Source: Pseudomonadota bacterium
GTDB lineage: Bacteria; Pseudomonadota; Gammaproteobacteria; Steroidobacterales; Steroidobacteraceae
Assembly: GCA_021817875.1 (NCBI GenBank)
Contig: JAKAFQ010000085.1
Coordinates: forward strand, 1-11,467
DNA: 11,467 nucleotides
Direction of reading: 5' to 3'
Both the position numbers and the translations under genes were made by a program. Below the pieces are notes generated by a model. It was not told where the DNA came from, searched no databases, and worked only from the letters and a program-made list of their open reading frames with translations. Below are positions 1 through 7,043 of this stretch, in pieces; the first letter of the stretch is position 1; each line of letters opens with the position of its first letter.

Positions 1-117
1 CGGCTCGAACCGCGACCGGTCCAGGGCGGCCAGCACGTTGCGCGCCGAGAGAATGGAGATCTCGTGCTCGGCCGATTGACCGCCGAAGACGATGGCGACA
101 CGGGTCTTGCTCTGCAT
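1..117 (-). CDS. ddl: D-alanine--D-alanine ligase, N-terminal fragment (cut by window edge)
   Basis: Cytoplasmic ATP-dependent ligase that joins two D-alanines for the peptidoglycan stem peptide. Only the first 39 codons are present. They read [13 protein letters not shown], then [15 protein letters not shown] and [11 protein letters not shown]. The beta strand followed by GGxSAEHEIS and SAxNVxxALD is the family's characteristic N-terminus, where the first substrate binds. The ATG at 117-115 is the only plausible start, because an in-frame stop (TAG on this strand, 135-133) lies six codons upstream. An AGGA motif (134-131) sits rather far upstream, 13 nt from the ATG, inside a perfect 10-bp palindrome (125-134). 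The gene follows the AsnC-type regulator by 42 nt on the same strand and may be co-transcribed with it. It is not flanked here by ftsQ or mur genes, though the downstream side is not visible. The catalytic ATP-grasp part lies outside the window. Confidence 0.92.
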   Translation of the reverse strand, partial: MQSKTRVAIVFGGQSAEHEISILSARNVLAALDRSRFEP

Positions 118-159
118 CGGCGCAAGGATATCCTATCGTCGGCGGGGCGCCGGGGTGTT

Positions 160-582
160 TCAGAGCTTGAACGTCGAGAGCAGCAGACTGGTCTCGCTGC
201 TCGAGACCCCGGGCGTGCGGCTGATGCGGGCGAGCACGCGGTCGAAGGAGGCGAGGCTGTCGGCGCGCAGCTCGGCGATGAGATCCCACCGCCCGTTGGT
301 GCTGTACAGGCTCGCGACGGCCGGGTCGCCGCGCAGCGCCTTCACGACGGCGTCCACCTGGTTGCCTTCGGCGGCGATCGTCATGAATGCGCGGATGCTC
401 TGTTGCTGCACATCGGGTTTCAGCCGCACGGTATACCCGACGATGGTCCCGTCGGCCGCGAGCCTCGCCATGCGGTTCTGCACGGTGCCGCGCGCCACTC
501 CCAGCGTCTTCGCCAGGGACGCGACCGAAGCGCGCGCATCGGCGCGCAGCAGGGCGATGAGCCGGTGATCGAGCTCGTCCAT
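160..582 (-). CDS. Lrp/AsnC-family transcriptional regulator
   Basis: Small DNA-binding regulator of 140 aa, slightly short for the Lrp/AsnC family (usually about 150-165). Residues 1-50 form the N-terminal winged helix-turn-helix. It opens with MDELDHRLIALLRADAR; the recognition part reads SLAKTLGVARGTVQNRMARL, and GTIVGYTVRL follows. Residues of about 65-137 form the RAM (effector-binding, oligomerising) domain, including the segment STNGRWDLIAELRADSLASF. A GGAG ribosome site (594-591) lies 8 nt before the ATG, supporting this start. It is divergent from ornithine cyclodeaminase and arginase across 183 bp. Lrp/AsnC proteins commonly control adjacent amino-acid catabolic genes in response to the amino acid, so arginine, ornithine or proline are plausible effectors (inference). 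The call of family is firm; the ligand and targets are not shown by the sequence. Confidence 0.93.
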   Translation of the reverse strand: MDELDHRLIALLRADARASVASLAKTLGVARGTVQNRMARLAADGTIVGYTVRLKPDVQQQSIRAFMTIAAEGNQVDAVVKALRGDPAVASLYSTNGRWDLIAELRADSLASFDRVLARISRTPGVSSSETSLLLSTFKL

Positions 583-613
583 CGGGGGCGCTCCGGCAGG
601 CGTGGAGAGCGGT

Positions 614-626
614 AGTCTAGCAGACT
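614..626. promoter_or_regulatory. Short palindrome, candidate AsnC-type operator over a possible asnC -10 box
   Basis: AGTCT-AGC-AGACT is an inverted repeat with perfect 5-bp arms and a 3-nt spacer, 32 nt upstream of the regulator's ATG. Read on the minus strand, TAGACT (619-614) is a fair -10 box (4 of 6 matches to TATAAT) for the regulator gene. A protein bound here would block that promoter, which would fit autorepression. The match to Lrp-type sites is only by symmetry and position, so this is a weak inference. Confidence 0.3.
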
Positions 627-637
627 GCTCGAATCGG

Positions 638-665
638 CTGACAGTTTGTCCAAAAGACCTGAAAT
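638..665 (+). promoter_or_regulatory. Candidate sigma-70 promoter for ornithine cyclodeaminase/arginase
   Basis: CTGACA (638-643, 5 of 6 matches to TTGACA) and TGAAAT (660-665, 4 of 6 to TATAAT) are separated by 16 bp. They sit at the start of an AT-rich island (about 651-691) that stands out in this GC-rich window. Transcription from here would leave a leader of about 90 nt before the ATG at 766. Within the island TTCTGA occurs twice, at 665-670 and 677-682, 12 bp apart, which could be half-sites for a regulator. Prediction is by eye only. Confidence 0.35.
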
Positions 666-722
666 TCTGATCAATCTTCTGACTTTTTTTTGGCTGCGGC
701 CGCGCGGATCATCCTTTGAGTG

Positions 723-748
723 ACGGCGGGGCGCGCGGCGCCCCCCGT
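723..748 (+). promoter_or_regulatory. Strong GC hairpin in the leader immediately before the ocd ribosome site
   Basis: ACGG (723-726) pairs with CCGT (745-748), and GGGGCGC (728-734) pairs with GCGCCCC (738-744). The result is an 11-bp stem with one bulged C (727) and a 3-nt loop. It ends 4 nt before the AAGGAG ribosome site (753-758). There is no T-run after it on the plus strand, so it is not an ordinary intrinsic terminator. It could affect translation start, RNA stability or elongation; the role is unknown. Confidence 0.5.
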
Positions 749-765
749 CCCGAAGGAGATTGATC

Positions 766-1845
766 ATGGTCGATTTCATCGGCATCCGGCGGGTTCAGGA
801 ACTCGTCGGGGACCTCGGGACCGCGGCGTTCATTGCGGGCCTTGCGCGCGAGATCGAGACGGACTACCGGCGCTGGAGCGAATTCGAGAAATCGCCGCGC
901 CACGCCACGCATTCGTCGGTCGGCGTGATCGAGCTGATGCCAACCTGCGATGGCCGGCAGTACGCCTTCAAATACGTCAACGGTCATCCCCAGAACACCA
1001 CCAAGGGCCTGTTGACGGTGATGGCCTTCGGAGTGCTCGCCGACGTGCAGACCGGCTACCCGCTGGTGCTGTCGGAGATGACGCTCACCACGGCATTGCG
1101 CACCGCCGCGACGTCCGCGGTCGCGGCGCGTTGGATGGCGCGCCCCGACAGCCGTGTGATGGCGCTGATCGGCAATGGCTCGCAGGCGGAGTTCCAGGCG
1201 ATCGCCTTCCATCATCTGCAGGGCATCCGCGCGCTGCGTCTCTACGACGTCGATCCGGCGGCGACCGACAAGCTGCAGGACCACCTCGCGGCACTGCGCC
1301 TCGCGGGCCTCGAAGTGCTGCGCTGCCGCTCCGCGGCGGAGGCGGTCCGGGGCGCCGATATCGTCACCACGGTCACCGCGGACAAGCGCAACGCCATCAT
1401 CCTGACACCGCAGATGATCCGTCCGGGGATGCATCTGAATGCGGTGGGCGGCGACTGTCCGGGCAAGACCGAGTTGCACGCCGACATCCTGCGCCGGGCG
1501 GACGCGCGGGTGGTGGTGGAGTTCGAGCCCCAGTCGCGCCTCGAGGGTGAGATCCAGCAGCTGCCGGCGGACTTCGCGGTCACCGAGCTCGCCGAGGTGG
1601 TCCGTGGCGCGCGACCGGGCCGCTCGGGCGCCGCGGAAGTCACCATTTTCGACTCGGTCGGATTCGCGCTGCAGGACTTCTCGGCGCTGCGTTACCTGTA
1701 TCGGTTGCACCAGCAGCGGCGCGGGACGCGGCTGAGCATCGATGTGATTCCGGACCTGGACGATCCGAAGGACCTGTTTTCGCTGCTCGCCCCGGCGGCG
1801 GATGCGCGCCGGCCCGATCCGCTCCCTGACGAGCTGCGCGCGTGA
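766..1845 (+). CDS. ocd: Ornithine cyclodeaminase
   Basis: Cytoplasmic NAD+-dependent enzyme (mu-crystallin superfamily) converting L-ornithine to L-proline and ammonia. The 359-aa product is close to the roughly 350 aa of the Pseudomonas putida enzyme. Residues known to be important there appear at matching positions: R45, K69, T84, R112 and D161. The catalytic aspartate (D228 in P. putida) corresponds to D230, in AVGGDCPGKTEL. The dinucleotide-binding loop reads IGNGSQAEFQ (135-144), and the family motif DSVGFALQDFSALRYL lies near the C-terminus. These features favour ornithine cyclodeaminase over alanine dehydrogenase or ketimine reductase relatives. The ATG at 766 is chosen because AAGGAG (753-758) lies 7 nt upstream; an in-frame TTG at 760 is too close to that site. 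The stop codon overlaps the arginase start (GTGA), so the two genes form an operon that makes and then consumes ornithine. Confidence 0.95.
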   Translation: MVDFIGIRRVQELVGDLGTAAFIAGLAREIETDYRRWSEFEKSPRHATHSSVGVIELMPTCDGRQYAFKYVNGHPQNTTKGLLTVMAFGVLADVQTGYPLVLSEMTLTTALRTAATSAVAARWMARPDSRVMALIGNGSQAEFQAIAFHHLQGIRALRLYDVDPAATDKLQDHLAALRLAGLEVLRCRSAAEAVRGADIVTTVTADKRNAIILTPQMIRPGMHLNAVGGDCPGKTELHADILRRADARVVVEFEPQSRLEGEIQQLPADFAVTELAEVVRGARPGRSGAAEVTIFDSVGFALQDFSALRYLYRLHQQRRGTRLSIDVIPDLDDPKDLFSLLAPAADARRPDPLPDELRA

Positions 1846-2849
1846 GCACGCCGCGCCGCACGCTGAGCCGTACGGCGACATTGATCGGTGCGCCGACGGA
1901 TGCGGGCGCGGGGGCGCTCGGCGCGTCCATGGGGCCGCAAGCCCTGCGGGTCGCGGGGCTTCACGAGGCGCTCGAGCGACGCGGGCTGCGGGTGATCGAC
2001 CGCGGCAATCTCGCCGGTCCCGCCGATCCGCGCCAGCCCCGCATCGGCGGCTACCGCAACCTGCAGGCCGTGCTCGAGTGGAACCGCCTGGTGCACGAGG
2101 CGGTGCATCAGGCGCTGTGCGCCGATCGGCTGCCCATTGTGCTCGGCGGCGACCATTCCCTCGGCATCGGCTCGATCAGCGCCGTGGCGCGCCGCTGCCG
2201 CGAGACCGGCCGCCGTCTGCGGGTGTTGTGGCTCGATGCGCACGCGGACTTCAACACCGGCGAGCTGTCTCCGAGCGGCAACCTGCACGGCATGCCGCTC
2301 GCCTGTCTGTGCGGCTTCGGACCGAAGGCGCTCATCGAGCTCGGCGGCGTCACGCCGGCCTTGCATCCGCAGTGGATCCGCCTGATCGGCGTGCGCAGCG
2401 TCGATGAGGGCGAGCGGCGCCTGGTGCACGAGCTCGCGGTCGAAGTGTTCGACATGCGTTACATCGATGAGATGGGCATGCGGGAGTGCATGCGACAGGC
2501 GCTGGCCGGTCTCGACCGCGAGACCCACCTGCACGTGAGCTTCGATGTCGACTTTCTCGATCCGGCAATCGCGCCCGGTGTGGCCACCACGGTTCCCGGA
2601 GGGCCGACCTGTCGCGAGGCGCAGCTGTGCATGGAGATGATCGCCGATACCGCTGTGCTCGGCTCGCTCGATGTGATGGAGCTCAATCCGGCCCTCGACG
2701 TGCGCAACGAGACCGCGGTGCTCGCGGTGAGCCTGCTCGAATCGCTGTTCGGCAAGAGCACGCTGATGCGCCGCCGGGTCTCACGCCCGGCGCTCGATGT
2801 GGTCGGCGGCGCGTCTGCCCGCCGGGGCCGGCGCGGGCCGGGGACCTGA
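1842..2849 (+). CDS. rocF: Arginase
   Basis: Binuclear manganese hydrolase splitting L-arginine into L-ornithine and urea. The product is 335 aa, longer than typical bacterial arginase (about 300 aa); part of the excess is a basic, glycine/arginine-rich C-terminal tail (ending SARRGRRGPGT) that looks dispensable. The metal ligands are all visible: H105 in VLGGDHSLG, D132, H134 and D136 in LDAHADFN, and D235 and D237 in SFDVDFLDP. The substrate-side motifs SGNLHGMPL, TTVPGG and the glutamate of VMELNP (E280) point to arginase rather than agmatinase. Translation starts at GTG 1842, which overlaps the ocd stop by 4 nt; there is no separate strong ribosome site, so translational coupling is likely. 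Together with the upstream gene it gives a two-step arginine to proline route releasing urea and ammonia. A urease is not in the window. Confidence 0.94.
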   Translation: MSTPRRTLSRTATLIGAPTDAGAGALGASMGPQALRVAGLHEALERRGLRVIDRGNLAGPADPRQPRIGGYRNLQAVLEWNRLVHEAVHQALCADRLPIVLGGDHSLGIGSISAVARRCRETGRRLRVLWLDAHADFNTGELSPSGNLHGMPLACLCGFGPKALIELGGVTPALHPQWIRLIGVRSVDEGERRLVHELAVEVFDMRYIDEMGMRECMRQALAGLDRETHLHVSFDVDFLDPAIAPGVATTVPGGPTCREAQLCMEMIADTAVLGSLDVMELNPALDVRNETAVLAVSLLESLFGKSTLMRRRVSRPALDVVGGASARRGRRGPGT

Positions 2850-2876
2850 GCGCGCCGCGGCGCTGCAACAGCCGGG

Positions 2877-2907
2877 CGGTGAAGCCGGCCGGTGAAGGCG
2901 CTAGACT
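2877..2907 (+). promoter_or_regulatory. Possible promoter region of the multicopper oxidase, with a short direct repeat
   Basis: The 94-bp gap after arginase holds two copies of CGGTGAAG (2877-2884 and 2890-2897, 13 bp apart). TAGACT (2902-2907), a 4-of-6 match to a -10 box, follows directly. No good -35 element is seen. The repeat could be paired half-sites of a regulator that replaces the -35 contact. A 12-bp palindrome at 2852-2863 directly follows the arginase stop but lacks a T-run. Support is by eye only. Confidence 0.2.
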
Positions 2908-2943
2908 CGAGGCTGACCGAAATCATGCGATCGGGGGCCTCTG

Positions 2944-4476
2944 ATGCGACGACGTGTATTTCTGCAGCATTCCGCCACGCTCGGCACCGCGGCACTCAGC
3001 TGGATGCTGCTGCCGCCGATGCCGGCCCGGGCGGCCGAGCGCGATCTCGTCGAGGTCACGCTCGAAGGGCGGCCGTATCGGTTTCCGGCCGTGACGGGGG
3101 CGGACTTTACCGGGCTCGCCTACAACGGGCGCGTGCCGGGACCGTTGCTGCGCGTGCGCCACGGACAGACCTTCCGCGCGCGGTATCTGAACCGCACGGG
3201 CGGGCCGAGCACCATCCACTGGCATGGCATGATCCTGCCGAACGACATGGACGGTGTGCCCTACGTCACGCAGCCGCCGATTCCCGACGGCGGTGAGTTC
3301 ACCTACACCTTCAAGCCCGGTCCGCCGGGTTTTCGCTGGTATCACTCCCACGTGGAGCCGCAGCTGCCTCTCGGCCTGTTCGGCGCCTTCCTGGTGGAAG
3401 ATCCGCGCGAGCCGCGCGCCGATGTCGAGGCTGTGTTGGTGCTGTACGATGTGCCGGACATGCACAGCTTCTGGGCCGCGGTCGCCGGCAAGAGCCACGC
3501 GCTGATGAACGTGCCGCCGGGAGTGAGCGCGATGCCGGCGATGGGCGGTGCCGCGGCGATCAAGGGGATGCCGGGAATGTCCGGGATGGGCGGAATGTCC
3601 GGGATGGGTGGCAAGACGGCCGGCGGCCACGCCATGCCGATGGGCGACGAGGTCGCGTATCTGTCGTACTGCCTGAACGGCGGGGCCTATCCGCATACCC
3701 CGCCGCTCATCGTCAGGACGGGGCAGACCGTGCGGCTGCGCATTCTCAACGCCAGTCCGACGTTGACACATTATGTGCGGCTCGCCGGCCACAGACTTCG
3801 GGTGACGCACAGCGACGGCAATCCGCTGGCGCGGGCGGTCACCGTGGATGCGCTGCGCATCGGAGTGGCCGAGCGGTATGACGCCTGGTTCGAGGTCACC
3901 CGTCCCGGGGCGTGGCTGCTGCAGAGCCTGATGGCCGACACGCACGACCGGCGACAGTCGTTGCTGATCCGCACGGCGGATGCGGCCGGCCTGACGCCCG
4001 AGGTGCCGCCGCCGTCTCTGGAGGGCGCGACCCTGTTCGGTTACCGGCTGGCCGGGGCGGGTGTGCCGCTTGCGCCCCACGAGTCCGATCCCTATGGTCC
4101 GGCCGACGTGCGCACGACGCTGCTGCTCGGCGGCGGCAGGCCCGGTCATCCGCACTGGACCATCGATGGCCGGATCTGGCCACACACGCCGAAGATCCGG
4201 GTCCGGCATGGGGACCGGGTGCTGATCCATTTCAGGAACCCCACCGACATGGCGCATCCGATGCATCTGCACGGCCATGTGTTCGAGCTGGTCGAGGTCG
4301 ATGGACAGCGTCTGCGCTATCCTCTGCCGAAGGACACGACGCTGGTGCCCGCCGGTGGCACCGCGACCTGGCGTTTCCTCGCCGACTCGCCGCCGGGGCG
4401 CTGGGTGCTGCACTGTCACAACAGTGTGCACCTGATCGACGGCATGATGACGGAGGTCGACTACGTGCCGGCCTGA
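2944..4476 (+). CDS. Exported multicopper oxidase with methionine-rich insert
   Basis: Laccase/CueO/CopA-type enzyme that oxidises a substrate (Cu(I), metals or phenols) and reduces O2 to water; 510 aa. The N-terminus MRRRVFLQ plus a hydrophobic stretch ending PARA-A (about residue 30) looks like a Tat signal, as expected for a folded copper protein sent to the periplasm. The four copper motifs are present: HWHG (92-95), WYHSH (132-136), HPMHLHGH (438-445) and HCHNSVHLIDGM (490-501). Type 1 copper ligands would be H438, C491, H496 and axial M501. Between the first and second cupredoxin domains, residues 188-233 hold ten methionines, largely as GMxGM, plus H229. Met-rich inserts in CueO and CopA bind Cu(I), so a role in copper tolerance is the best guess, but no copper genes flank it. 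A GGGGG run lies 6 nt before the ATG. Confidence 0.95.
   Translation: MRRRVFLQHSATLGTAALSWMLLPPMPARAAERDLVEVTLEGRPYRFPAVTGADFTGLAYNGRVPGPLLRVRHGQTFRARYLNRTGGPSTIHWHGMILPNDMDGVPYVTQPPIPDGGEFTYTFKPGPPGFRWYHSHVEPQLPLGLFGAFLVEDPREPRADVEAVLVLYDVPDMHSFWAAVAGKSHALMNVPPGVSAMPAMGGAAAIKGMPGMSGMGGMSGMGGKTAGGHAMPMGDEVAYLSYCLNGGAYPHTPPLIVRTGQTVRLRILNASPTLTHYVRLAGHRLRVTHSDGNPLARAVTVDALRIGVAERYDAWFEVTRPGAWLLQSLMADTHDRRQSLLIRTADAAGLTPEVPPPSLEGATLFGYRLAGAGVPLAPHESDPYGPADVRTTLLLGGGRPGHPHWTIDGRIWPHTPKIRVRHGDRVLIHFRNPTDMAHPMHLHGHVFELVEVDGQRLRYPLPKDTTLVPAGGTATWRFLADSPPGRWVLHCHNSVHLIDGMMTEVDYVPA
3574..3609 (+). repeat. Tandem 18-bp repeat coding Met/Gly-rich residues
   Basis: Two adjacent copies of GGAATGTCCGGGATGGGY (3574-3591 and 3592-3609) differ only in the last base. 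They encode GMSGMG-type units in the methionine-rich loop of the multicopper oxidase. Near-identity at the DNA level, including third positions, points to a recent slippage duplication that could expand or contract without shifting the frame. Confidence 0.85.
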
Positions 4477-4577
4477 GGGCGCCGGCCGCGAGGGCGGCGT
4501 GCTGCGTATGGCCGAGGGTGCGGGCCCGCGCGTGTCCTGGCGCCGCGCGCCGCATCGGCGGCCCTCACCGCATGCCG
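4477..4577. other. Convergent intergenic gap without a clear terminator
   Basis: This gap lies between the ends of the multicopper oxidase (plus) and PEP synthase (minus). It contains only weak GC hairpins: CGCCG/CGGCG at 4480-4499 with a 10-nt loop, and GCCGC/GCGGC at 4549-4562 with a 4-nt loop. Neither is followed by a T-run on either strand. Termination may be Rho-dependent. I see no gene here. Confidence 0.5.
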
Positions 4578-7043
4578 TCAGGTGCTCGCCAGCGACTTCT
4601 CCAGGGCGAGCACATTGAGCGTCGTGCGGATGATGACGTCGGGATTGAGGCTGATCGAATCGATGCCGAGCCGTACGAGCTCGGCGGCGAGCTCCGGATA
4701 GTCGGAGGGGGCCTGGCCGCAGATCCCGGAGTGCCGGCCGTTGCGCCGCGCGCCCTCGACGGCGAGTTTCAGCATGCGCCGTACTCCGGGGTCGCGCTCG
4801 TCGAACTCGAAAGCGACCAGCGCCGAGTCGCGGTCCACCCCGAGGGTGAGCTGCGTGAGATCGTTCGAGCCGATCGAGAAGCCGTCGAAGATGCGGCTGA
4901 ACTCGTCGATCAGCAGCACGTTGTTCGGAATCTCGCACATCACGTAGATCTCGAGGCCCGCCTGGCCGCGCGCCAGGCCGAGCTCCTGCATGCGCGCCAC
5001 CACCGCCTCGCCTTCCTGCAGGCGCCGGCAGAACGGGATCATGAGCCGGATGTTGGTCAGCCCCAGGATCTCGCGCGCCCGTTTCATCGCGGCGCATTCG
5101 AGCGCGAACCCTTCCGCGTACGCCGGGTGCGTGTAGCGCGCGGCGCCGCGGAAGCCGAGCATCGGGTTGTCCTCCCGGGGCTCGAACCACCGTCCGCCGA
5201 GCAGACCGGCGTACTCGTTCGTCTTGAAATCCGACATGCGCACGATGACGGGCTTCGGATAGAACGCCGCCGCGATCGTGCCGATGCCCTCGGCCAGGCG
5301 CTCGATGAAAAAATCGGCCGGCCGCGCGTAGCCGCGGGTCAGCTGCGCGAGCTTGCCGCGCTCGCTGTCGTCCCCGACACGCTCCGGGTGCAGCAGCGCC
5401 ATCGGGTGCGCCCGGATGTATTCGGTGATGATGAACTCCATGCGCGCCAGTCCGACGCCGTCATTCGGCAGGAAGCTCGTCCGGAAAGCGAGCTCCGGGT
5501 TGGCGAGGATCAGCATGATCCGGGTGCGCGGCCGCTCGATCTGCGCCAGGTCGGTGCGGCGCACCTCGAAGGGCAGCTTGCCGGGATAGACCCGGCCGGT
5601 CTCGCCCTCGGCGCAGGAGACGGTGACGAGTTGCCCGTTCGTGAGCCGCTCGGTCGCATTCTCCGTGCCGACGATCGCGGGAATGCCGAATTCCCGCGCC
5701 ACGATCGCCGCGTGGCAGGTGCGGCCGCCGCGGTTGGTGACGATCGCCGCGGCCTGGCGCATGATCGGCTCCCAGTCGGGTGTCGTGCTGTCGGTCACGA
5801 GCACTTCCCCGGGATGAAACTGCCCGATCTGCGTGCTGTTGCCGATCAGGCGCACCGTGCCGCTGGCGATGCGGCTGCCCACCGCACGGCCGCTCGTCAG
5901 CGGTTCGACCCGCGGTTCGATGAGGTATTCCTCGAGCACGCTGCCGCTCTTGCGGGAGGCGCTGGTCTCCGGTCGCGCCTGCACGACGTAGAGCTTGCCG
6001 TCGGTTCCATCCTTTGCCCACTCGATGTCCATCGGCGTCGGCCCGCCCGCCCGGTCGCTGTAGTGACGCTCGATGTCGATCGCGTAGCCGGCGAGCACGA
6101 GCGCCTCGGCGTCGCTCAGGCAGAAGCGCTCGCGCTGCGCCTGCGGCGTCGGCACATTGCGGGTCGCTTCACGCGTGCCGCCTTCGGCGTAGACCATCTG
6201 GAGCTTCTTGCTGCCGAGTGCCCGGCGCAACACCGCGCGATGTCCCTGGGAGAAGGTGGGCTTGAACACCACGAATTCGTCCGGCTCGACCGTGCCCTGC
6301 ACGATGTTCTCGCCGAGTCCGTAGCTGGCGGTGATCAGCACCACGTCGCGGAAGCCGCTCTCGGTGTCGATCGTGAACATGACCCCGCTCGAGGCGAGAT
6401 CCGAGCGCACCATCTTCTGGACCGCGATCGACAGCGCCACCTTGAAGTGGTCGAAGTCGTTGTCGCAGCGGTAATGAATCGCCCGGTCGGTAAACAGGCT
6501 GGCGAAGCAGCGCCGGCATGCCTCGAGCAGCTTCTCCGCCCCGCGCACGTTGAGGAACGAATCCTGCTGCCCGGCGAAGCTCGCGGTCGGCAGATCTTCG
6601 GCGGTCGCGGAACTGCGTACCGCGACGCTGAGTTCAGCCCCGTATTCGCGCTGCAGGTCCTGGTAGGCCGAGAGGATCTCGCGCTGCAGCACCGGTGGCA
6701 GCCCGGCGCCGTAGACGATCTCGCGCGCCGCATGGCCCCGGCGCGCCAGGTCGGCCGCATCATCGATGCGCACGCCCTCGAGCGCCGCGCGCAGCCGATC
6801 CCAGGCGTGCGCTTCATCGAGCACGGCGCGGTAGGCATCGGCGGTGATGGCGAAGCCGTTCGGAATCAGAACGCCGCCGGGCCGCAGGGCCTGGTACATC
6901 TCGCCGAGAGAGGCGGTCTTGCCGCCGACCAGGTTCACATCGGCCGCGTTGATCTGCGCGAACGAGCGGATGTAACGCCGCTGCGGCGCCAGCGCCGGCT
7001 CGAGCGCCGCGGCCGGCAGGCCGTGCGGGTCGTCGGCTGTCAT
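4578..7043 (-). CDS. ppsA: Phosphoenolpyruvate synthase (pyruvate, water dikinase)
   Basis: Converts pyruvate, ATP and water to PEP, AMP and phosphate, the entry step of gluconeogenesis from pyruvate. The product is 821 aa, against about 792 in E. coli. Domains in order: an ATP-grasp nucleotide-binding domain (about 25-365) with NLVGGKTASLGEM (K42) and VRSSATAEDLPTASFAG (from V142); a phosphohistidine swivelling domain with GGRTCHAAIVAREFGIPAI, giving H444 as phospho-acceptor; and a C-terminal pyruvate/PEP barrel (about 500-815) with RMSDFKTNEY, FSIGSNDLTQ and GICGQAPSDYP (C775 as the likely acid/base). The start at 7043 is chosen because its ATG overlaps the OsmC-family stop (ATGA) and because an extension further upstream matches nothing in the family. 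No ribosome site is evident, so translation is probably coupled to the upstream gene. The divergent NifJ on the other side of the gap supplies or consumes the same substrate. Confidence 0.96.
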   Translation of the reverse strand: MTADDPHGLPAAALEPALAPQRRYIRSFAQINAADVNLVGGKTASLGEMYQALRPGGVLIPNGFAITADAYRAVLDEAHAWDRLRAALEGVRIDDAADLARRGHAAREIVYGAGLPPVLQREILSAYQDLQREYGAELSVAVRSSATAEDLPTASFAGQQDSFLNVRGAEKLLEACRRCFASLFTDRAIHYRCDNDFDHFKVALSIAVQKMVRSDLASSGVMFTIDTESGFRDVVLITASYGLGENIVQGTVEPDEFVVFKPTFSQGHRAVLRRALGSKKLQMVYAEGGTREATRNVPTPQAQRERFCLSDAEALVLAGYAIDIERHYSDRAGGPTPMDIEWAKDGTDGKLYVVQARPETSASRKSGSVLEEYLIEPRVEPLTSGRAVGSRIASGTVRLIGNSTQIGQFHPGEVLVTDSTTPDWEPIMRQAAAIVTNRGGRTCHAAIVAREFGIPAIVGTENATERLTNGQLVTVSCAEGETGRVYPGKLPFEVRRTDLAQIERPRTRIMLILANPELAFRTSFLPNDGVGLARMEFIITEYIRAHPMALLHPERVGDDSERGKLAQLTRGYARPADFFIERLAEGIGTIAAAFYPKPVIVRMSDFKTNEYAGLLGGRWFEPREDNPMLGFRGAARYTHPAYAEGFALECAAMKRAREILGLTNIRLMIPFCRRLQEGEAVVARMQELGLARGQAGLEIYVMCEIPNNVLLIDEFSRIFDGFSIGSNDLTQLTLGVDRDSALVAFEFDERDPGVRRMLKLAVEGARRNGRHSGICGQAPSDYPELAAELVRLGIDSISLNPDVIIRTTLNVLALEKSLAST

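Noticed and set aside
684..691. Run of eight T as an intrinsic terminator
   Set aside because: No GC stem precedes it on the plus strand, and it lies inside the divergent promoter region. It is better read as part of the AT-rich island.
760..765. TTG at 760 as start of ornithine cyclodeaminase
   Set aside because: It would be only 1 nt from the AAGGAG ribosome site; the ATG at 766 has normal spacing and gives exact agreement with numbered residues of the P. putida enzyme.
1842..2849. Agmatinase or formimidoylglutamase instead of arginase
   Set aside because: The SGNLHGMPL and TTVPGG motifs and the pairing with ornithine cyclodeaminase fit arginase better.
2923..5190. 755-codon minus-strand open frame antisense to the multicopper oxidase
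   Set aside because: No recognisable domain, arginine/histidine-rich composition, and the opposite strand has all four copper motifs.
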